A stretch of 64,000 bases of DNA from Craterostigma plantagineum. Taxonomy: Eukaryota; Streptophyta; Magnoliopsida; Lamiales; Linderniaceae. The position numbers and the translations under genes were made by a program. The notes below the pieces were generated by a model. The model was not told the DNA's origin and searched no databases. It worked only from the letters and a program-made list of their open reading frames with translations. Of this stretch, positions 58,652 to 64,000 are shown piece by piece; position 1 is the first letter of the stretch, and each line of letters begins with the position of its first letter. Where the stretch lies: contig JAPQWV010000018.1 in assembly GCA_027422505.1 (NCBI GenBank), forward strand, positions 15,270,001-15,334,000, given 5' to 3'.

Positions 58652-58743
58652 AGTGGCTAGCTAACTCAGAATTATCGAAAATAAAACTGCTGAAGACGTG
58701 TGAATTATGATAGATGATGTTATTTTGTTATTCTACCAATGTC

Positions 58744-58751
58744 TATTTAAA
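58744..58751 (-). promoter_or_regulatory. TATA-like box for the antisense ORF
   Basis: The minus strand reads TTTAAATA, at a typical distance from the ATG at 58651. Confidence 0.4.
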
Positions 58752-59084
58752 GGCATGAAGGGCACAAAAGCATCATTATCAAAACCAGCAAATCAAATAA
58801 ATGATACAGACGAATTTTTGACTTGGAGATCTGACGCCGCGCGAGAAAGTGATATTTCCTTTGTCGAATATTAGATTTTTCCTCGCGCCAATCGTTCTCG
58901 AAAAATTCGTCAATTGCGTGTCAATCATAGTTAAAATATATATTATTTAATAATAATCATAATATATATATATATTAAAAAATAATAATAAATAAAATAA
59001 AATAAAAATAATAATAACAATAATATAAAAAAATAAAATAATAAAATAAAAAAATAAAAAAAAATAAAAATAAAAAAAAATTTG

Positions 59085-59445
59085 AAGTCACGGCCAATGA
59101 CTCTAGTATTCACGGCCGTGAACAACAAAACAAAGGCCACTGCCAAGATTCACGGCCATTTGCTTAACAACTCACGGCCGTGAAGTGTTGAACAACAATC
59201 ATGTTGCTCACTGTCTCAAGTCACGGCCAGAGGCGTATATCTCACGGCCGTGACTCGAGCGGGAAATTAAAAAAAAATAAATAAATAATAATAATAATAA
59301 AAATATAAAAAATAAATAAAAAAAAATTAATTAAGTTTGTCACGGCCCGTGTCTCTGTAGTCACGACCGTGACGTATGCTTGCTTAAACTCACTCCCGAA
59401 GTCACGGCCTATGACCCATGAGTCACGGCCGTGAACCTTACGATT
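59085..59445. repeat. Second TCACGGCCGTGA array of Ath-6, opposite polarity
   Basis: Five units, each a half site TCACGGCC followed about 20 bp later by the full palindrome TCACGGCCGTGA (one degenerate: TCACGACCGTGA). In the LTR array the half site follows the full one, so this array is in the reverse orientation. It is interrupted by an A/T-rich tract (59265-59335) and preceded by one (58935-59085). Confidence 0.88.
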
Positions 59446-60219
59446 ACAACCCTTTAAAACCTCATTTTATTATTCTATTCATCTTCTTCGCACAGAATCA
59501 CCCACAATAGAAATATTACTCGTCTCGTTCACCACATCTCCGACCACATCCGCTGCTCAAACTTCAGGCAACACCATCTATCCGTCTTTCCTCCGTTTCA
59601 ACATTATTAAAGCGACGAGGTATGATTTTTATCTCCAAAAGTTACATTTTGGCGACTGCGGGTATTTTTGAAGGTTTGGATCGATTTTCGTGTTTATATA
59701 GCTCTTTCATTACTAGATTTGTGCTATAAACATGTTGGGGTTGACGGATTTGCAGTTTTCGTGTGTTAATTTCAATTTGGGACGATGAACCCTAAAATTC
59801 GAAATTGGGGTTTTTCTTATTTGGGTTTAATTTGGTGTCCGTCTTGTGCTTTTATGGTTGCATACATGATAATCATACCGTGGGAATGTTTAATTCATTG
59901 ATTTCATGTGTTAATTTTCGATTTGGAATGATAAACCCTAATGACGAGATTTTGGGAATTTGGAAAATTTTGCCCAAATTGGTTGCTTTTCATGGATCAT
60001 TTTGCGTTGGTCAATCGTCTAGCGTCGTGAAATGTGTTTGGTTGATTGATTTTTGCAATTAGGAGTATTTTAGATTGTTTTGTATATGTTCGACAAAATG
60101 CCGCTTTGAATTTATATATGTTCTTGCTTTGGAATTCTCATTTTTGTCGCAACGTTGGTCGAGTCGAGCTGTGTTGATTATCATTTTCTCGCCAACTCAC
60201 ATTTGGACTTCTAGGTACC
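59446..60219 (+). other. Leader of the Ath-6 env-like gene
   Basis: No supported gene. AT-rich DNA with AAACCCTAA-type motifs, ending TTGGACTTCTAG before the ATG region at 60220, which could serve as a splice acceptor. Confidence 0.45.
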
Positions 60220-61542
60220 ATGGGTAAGAGCCGAACCGCTGCAGGACGTGCTAATGATTCGCGATCAACGAGTCGTCCTCGTCGAGGCCAAAACACGCCG
60301 TCACTACTAGAGGCTATGGGGCAGTTTGACGATGAGACACACCAGGCCCGTTACAACATGCTAAAGAACACGGAATTCATTCTGACTGATCAGATTGATC
60401 ACGACACGCTGGCGAAGTATCACATCGACCAGCAAGTGGCGGGTTACATGTCCCTAAGCGGCTGGCTCGAATTTTTCCAAATCGACGAGCCAGCGTATAA
60501 AGAGCTGACCCTGGAGTTCCTGTCCACTTTTGCCCACGAGGATTTTGGCGTCAACAAGACCACATTTCGGGCATTTAACAAAGACCACATCGTGGCCATA
60601 GGCGATATCTGCCGGGCAATTGGCGTACCGGTGCCATCTTTTGGGAACCGAGGGCCTTACAAGATTTGTATTACAAATACTATCTTCAAGGATCAGAGTA
60701 TCGACAGGCCTGCTGGGCTGAGATTACGCGACCTGGTTAGCCACCATACAATGTCAAGACATCGAAGGCCTCGTCGCTCAGAAGCCCAGGCCTGCGATAT
60801 ATCCACCATCTTCTGACTACCTCGCTCACACCAAGGGGTGACTCGCACGGCGCGATTGGCCTTCGCGACCTGTTTTACCTAATGAGGATGCAGCGCGGTC
60901 AAGAGGTACACTTGGGGATGGCACTGAAATGTGCCTTTGCGGCTCAAGCTGATGTTAGGAGTCACGGGAAGCTCGTGGTGGGGCCATTTGTTACGAAGCT
61001 TATCAAGGGGTTGAACTTGTGGCCAGCAAATCCACCAGAGATGACGATTGTGGGTGGGCGCAACCTGTTGAACGAGGATATGATGCTCAAGATGAAGATG
61101 CTGATCAAAGCGCCGAATTGGTCCCGTTCGAACAAGGTCTACGCTTGGCACGAGGTTTATCGTGGGCAGACGGACCTGGGCGCCGAATACCCCGAGCCAC
61201 TTGCTATCGAGGGTGTGGGACCAGTCCCAGTTCACCCAGACACTGCCGGCACTTCCCATTCCTCCGGCTACCACGAAGGGGAATCATCAGGGGTCCTAGT
61301 TCACCCGGACACTGCGCGAGGACATGCTCCGCTACCATCAGGAGGCCATACGGCGTGACGAGGAGACACGACGCCGTCAGGACGAGTACGAGCGTCGAAA
61401 CGAGGAAGCCCACAGACGCTATCGCGAGGAGCAAGAGCGCTATGAGTAGGCCCTTAAAGCCATGGAAGACGCGGTCAGGCGATCACAGGAGTCACTGGCG
61501 TTCCTTCGCCCGCGGCCACCATCGCCCCCACCACCACCTTAG
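60220..61542 (+). pseudogene. Ath-6 env-like / Athila-ORF protein gene
   Basis: It starts MGKSRTAAGRANDSRS. Residues about 70-150 contain PAYKELTLEFLSTF, TTFRAFNKDHIVAIGDICRA and GVPVPSFG, the pattern of the Athila ORF family. After frame changes near 60740-60880 come YLMRMQRGQEVHLG and GPFVTKLIKGLNLW. A third frame (about 61319-61542) has a very charged coiled coil (RRDEETRRRQDEYERRNEE) and a Pro-run C-terminus, with one internal TAG. Athila elements carry such a gene in the env position; its role is unknown. At least two slips and one stop are present. Confidence 0.75.
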
Positions 61543-61876
61543 TGTCGTTTATTTTGTTATGTTTTTCTATTAGTACTCTTTTGTGAAGGTCTAGTACTCA
61601 TGTTACTTATGATGACTATGACTCATTTTGTTATCTTTTATTATTTCCTCTGTGCGTTTAATTTTCTTTTGAGTGTTTTCAGGAAACGTGACATGAATTC
61701 AGAATACGACACAAAATATTTCAAACTCAGGTGCCACAACCATGCTCAACTACATCAACTGCTCCAGGCCGGACCACGCCATATTTTTTTCAGGGGAGTC
61801 ACGTTCTTTTACCTTCCTTTTATTTATTTTACACGTTGAGGACAACGTGCATCTTAAGTGTGGGGAGGGGGAATTC
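61543..61876 (+). other. Ath-6 3' untranslated part with polypurine tract
   Basis: It ends GAGGACAACGTGCATC then TTAAGTGTGGGGAGGGGG (to 61871), which matches the polypurine tract style of Athila elements. The expected LTR start TGATAA does not follow; instead AATTC and Cop-7 do. Confidence 0.65.
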
Positions 61877-62341
61877 TGTTGGAATTTTGTGAAAAATTTA
61901 CGTGACAATTTTTATGATGCGCTGTGGTTTTCGAATTTAAAGAAGTCTGGCATGATTGTTTGCGTTCATCACAAAGTGGATTGCATATTAGGGAGTCTAG
62001 TGAGCGTGTTGGTCCCTATTACACCAAACAATCTAACCTAGGATGGACTAACCACACAAATAATCTTGAAATCAAAGCAAATGGTGTGGGGTGCTTGAGA
62101 GGATAAGATGGAGGCTCAAAAATTTTCTCTCTAGAATAGAAACACTCACAAGCACGCCTAACTATGTGTTAGGGTTTTCCTATTTATACCACAAGTTGGT
62201 ATATAATAGGTGGGCTTCTTGTGAAGGCCCATTACATGAATAACTAAGAACTAACCCAACTAAGAGCTAGCCCAAAGTTTAATAAAGCTAACCAACAAAG
62301 ATAATATAATGAAATTGAACACTACAAAATATTTCCTAACA
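61877..62341 (-). mobile_element. Cop-7 3' LTR (minus-strand Copia)
   Basis: A 465-bp block with plus-strand ends TGTTGGAATTTTG and TTTCCTAACA. The minus-strand TATA box TATAAATA lies at 62188-62181. On its right the minus strand reads TAAGGGGGAGAT (62353-62342), a polypurine tract. The 5' LTR would lie beyond 64000. Confidence 0.8.
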
Positions 62342-64000
62342 ATCTCCCCCTTAGTGTTCAATCTTCAGTTCAGCGCGGGATATCTTTGTTGGGCATATTG
62401 GAGATCTCGATTCCTAGCAAACTCCCCCTACATGGGATATCTCCTCTTCTTGCGGAGGCATTGATGGCTCGGCTAGGACTCACTTGTTAAGATTCTCCAA
62501 TCTTCTTCTTCTTGGCGCCGGATTTGTCGTCTTCGAATGGAAGTTGTCTGGTTCAGCCTCGAAAATGACTCGTCTGGCTCCAGAAGAAGGTAGGCGTGGG
62601 GCGTAAAGAATGTGCCAAGGCTCCATTGAAATGTGACTTTCAAGAGCAGGGAGCCCGGTCTTCAGAGTGGTCAGCGCAGTAGTGGCGGAATGTGGTGGAT
62701 GAGATGTGCCGTGGCTCCTTCGAGTGTTCCATTATGAACATAATAGCCTGACACATAAGAATGTGCGCGGAGGTAGTGGAAGCCTCCGGCGGGGCGTAGT
62801 TGGTGGAGGTGGTGGAGTAGGTGTTGTGAGAGGTGGCATAGGTGGTGTGAGTGGAGGTGGATGATGGTTGCTGCTGATGCTGCTGTACGATCTTCAACTC
62901 ATTTCTTCTCCTTTGCTCCCCCTTGAGATGATCTCCGTCTTCGGGATCGTCACGTCGTCCGTGGGACGAGTCTGCCTCTGGCGTTGATGGTGGTGATGGT
63001 GATGTGGTGTGGTGTTGAGTGAGGCAATCAAGTGGGATTCTCAGGAGTAGCAGCAATTGATGTTCCTCCGGGTTCAGTTTTGAAACACTGGAGAGACGGA
63101 GCAGCATGTGGTGGCGTAGGCGTAGGCGTGGTGGAGTGGTGTCGGTGATGGGACCTTTTCCTTCATAGATCCTTGTTGAGCGCGGCATGGAATGTGTAAG
63201 TTCCTCGCTGATTGCTATGAGTCGGGGCTCCATCACGAACGGTGTAACTAACCAGACGGGGGTCACAAAGACGCTCCGTCGTCACAACATCGAAACATGT
63301 GTCCGATGTGCCGCCTGTTTGCACAGGACAAAAAGAACCGGAGAGCCACAAAGGCTTTCCGTTCGCACGGACGATGAGACAAGCTCGTATCCGTGGCCCA
63401 TCGACAGTTGTGCTGAGGGTGGCTGTCGTGGGTCTTCCGCTCTCGGTCACAAGGACGTCATCAAGCGTTCGGGCAAGTTCACAAAGAACCTGCGGTGCGT
63501 AAAGAGTGTTTGTGTCCTAGAAAGTTGAAAATTTCGGTGGGTGAGGACACTAGACTCTATGTGGGTGGAAGAGGTGCAGTGAGAGGCGGGGCACTGCATG
63601 TTCAACATCAACCGTCTCCAAGTGGGGCGGTGATGGCTAACGTGGTTCCTCTTGTGCGAATGAAACAGCTATCTGTGAAAGGATAGCTGAGTGGTTGGGA
63701 GGGGTTAATTGCGCGGTTGGACCAGATGCCGCGACTTCTACTCGGGAAACGAACGAGTCGTCTCCTGTACCTAAGGGCGAGGTCCGGGTTATGGTGAGAT
63801 ATGACAGAGGAGTGCGATCATGTCGTCGTTGGTTCGCAACTCCTGCAAGCGACTTACTTCATCCTCTCGAGATCGTTGATTGGATCTTTGCGTGGAGGAG
63901 GATGTCGCGCGACCTAGACCTAGACTAGAGAGGCTAGGGTAGGCTCGTTCCTGGGTTAGGATCAGGGGGTTTCACTGATCCATGGGAACTATGGTGGCGT
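62342..64000 (-). mobile_element. Cop-7 internal region, 3' part
   Basis: No pol domain is visible. The minus-strand frame 63266-62640 (208 residues) is Thr/Ser/His/Gln-rich low complexity. It contains ELTHSMPRS and GRRDDPEDGDHLKGEQRRR, reminiscent of the disordered middle of the Cop-3 third gene (THSMPRS, RHDDPDNQD). This suggests the tail of a similar extra gene, in a different order. Frames from 63266 to the window end are short and uncertain. Confidence 0.5.

Larger units (their letters stand above)
51088..64000 (+). mobile_element. Ath-6: Athila-type Gypsy retrotransposon, 3' end beyond window
   Basis: The LTR at 51088-52812 is followed by a primer site TGGCGCCGTTGCCGG, the tRNA-Asp type used by Athila/Tat elements. 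Then come gag, protease, reverse transcriptase, RNase H, integrase, an antisense small ORF, a palindrome array and an env-like (Athila ORF) gene. A polypurine tract lies near 61855-61871, where Cop-7 intervenes. No 3' LTR is in the window. Coding frames carry several stops and slips. It is inserted into Cop-1 RNase H. Confidence 0.88.

Noticed and set aside
58943..59146. Minus-strand Phe/Tyr/Leu-rich 67-codon frame resembling a membrane protein
   Set aside because: It is translation of an A/T homopolymer-like tract in Ath-6.
59805..60062. Plus-strand 85-codon frame
   Set aside because: It sits in the AT-rich leader of the env-like gene and has no family resemblance.
63187..63928. Several short plus-strand frames near the window end
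   Set aside because: They run opposite to the inferred Cop-7 orientation and show no recognisable motif.

Overview
The window is nuclear DNA of a flowering plant. Genes are split by GT-AG introns, one gene encodes a plastid-type lipoxygenase, and about 80% of the sequence is plant-type Copia and Athila/Gypsy LTR retrotransposon. The style of the Copia extra gene resembles elements I know from asterids, so an asterid eudicot is my best guess, but this is weak. I see no rRNA, tRNA, CRISPR or prokaryotic operon.

Gene island (about 1-12,000). After AT-rich flank with a nested Tourist-like element (690-1576) and a fold-back repeat (2123-2360), a nine-exon LOX2-type 13-lipoxygenase gene runs on + (2723-9469). 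Its splice junctions and iron ligands are good, but exon 3 carries a +1 and a -8 nt lesion, so the allele may be non-functional. Convergent to it, on -, is a two-exon ALS3/STAR2-like membrane protein gene (9911-11336). These are the only two ordinary host genes I can support.

Retrotransposon nest (about 12,077-64,000). Target-site duplications and interrupted reading frames show a five-level nest. Cop-1 (Copia, +; from about 12,077) is split inside gag by Cop-2 (Copia, -; 13,826-48,082; TSD ATACA). Cop-2 is split in its 5' leader by Cop-3 (Copia, +; 20,816-45,345; TSD CCGAG). Cop-3 is split inside integrase by a solo LTR, LTR-4 (25,882-35,125; TSD GGTCT). LTR-4 is split by Cop-5 (Copia, -; 27,073-33,172; TSD GAGAG). 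Cop-5 is the youngest: its two LTRs look identical except for one AT microsatellite, and its 1166-residue pol frame is open. Cop-1 resumes at 48,088 and is cut in RNase H at 51,088 by Ath-6, an Athila-type element (LTR 51,088-52,812, tRNA-Asp-type primer site, gag, pol, env-like gene). A further minus-strand Copia, Cop-7, follows the Ath-6 polypurine tract (61,877 to beyond the window).

Most notable: Cop-3 has a large third gene (41,478-44,999) after pol. It is preceded directly by a splice-acceptor-like tract and ends 5 nt inside the 3' LTR. Ath-6 has arrays of the palindrome TCACGGCCGTGA in its LTR and, in opposite polarity, between pol and the env-like gene, plus a small antisense ORF with its own TATA box and a predicted membrane segment. 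Element names (Cop-1, Ath-6 and so on) are labels for this report only. All family assignments are from recognition, not database search.
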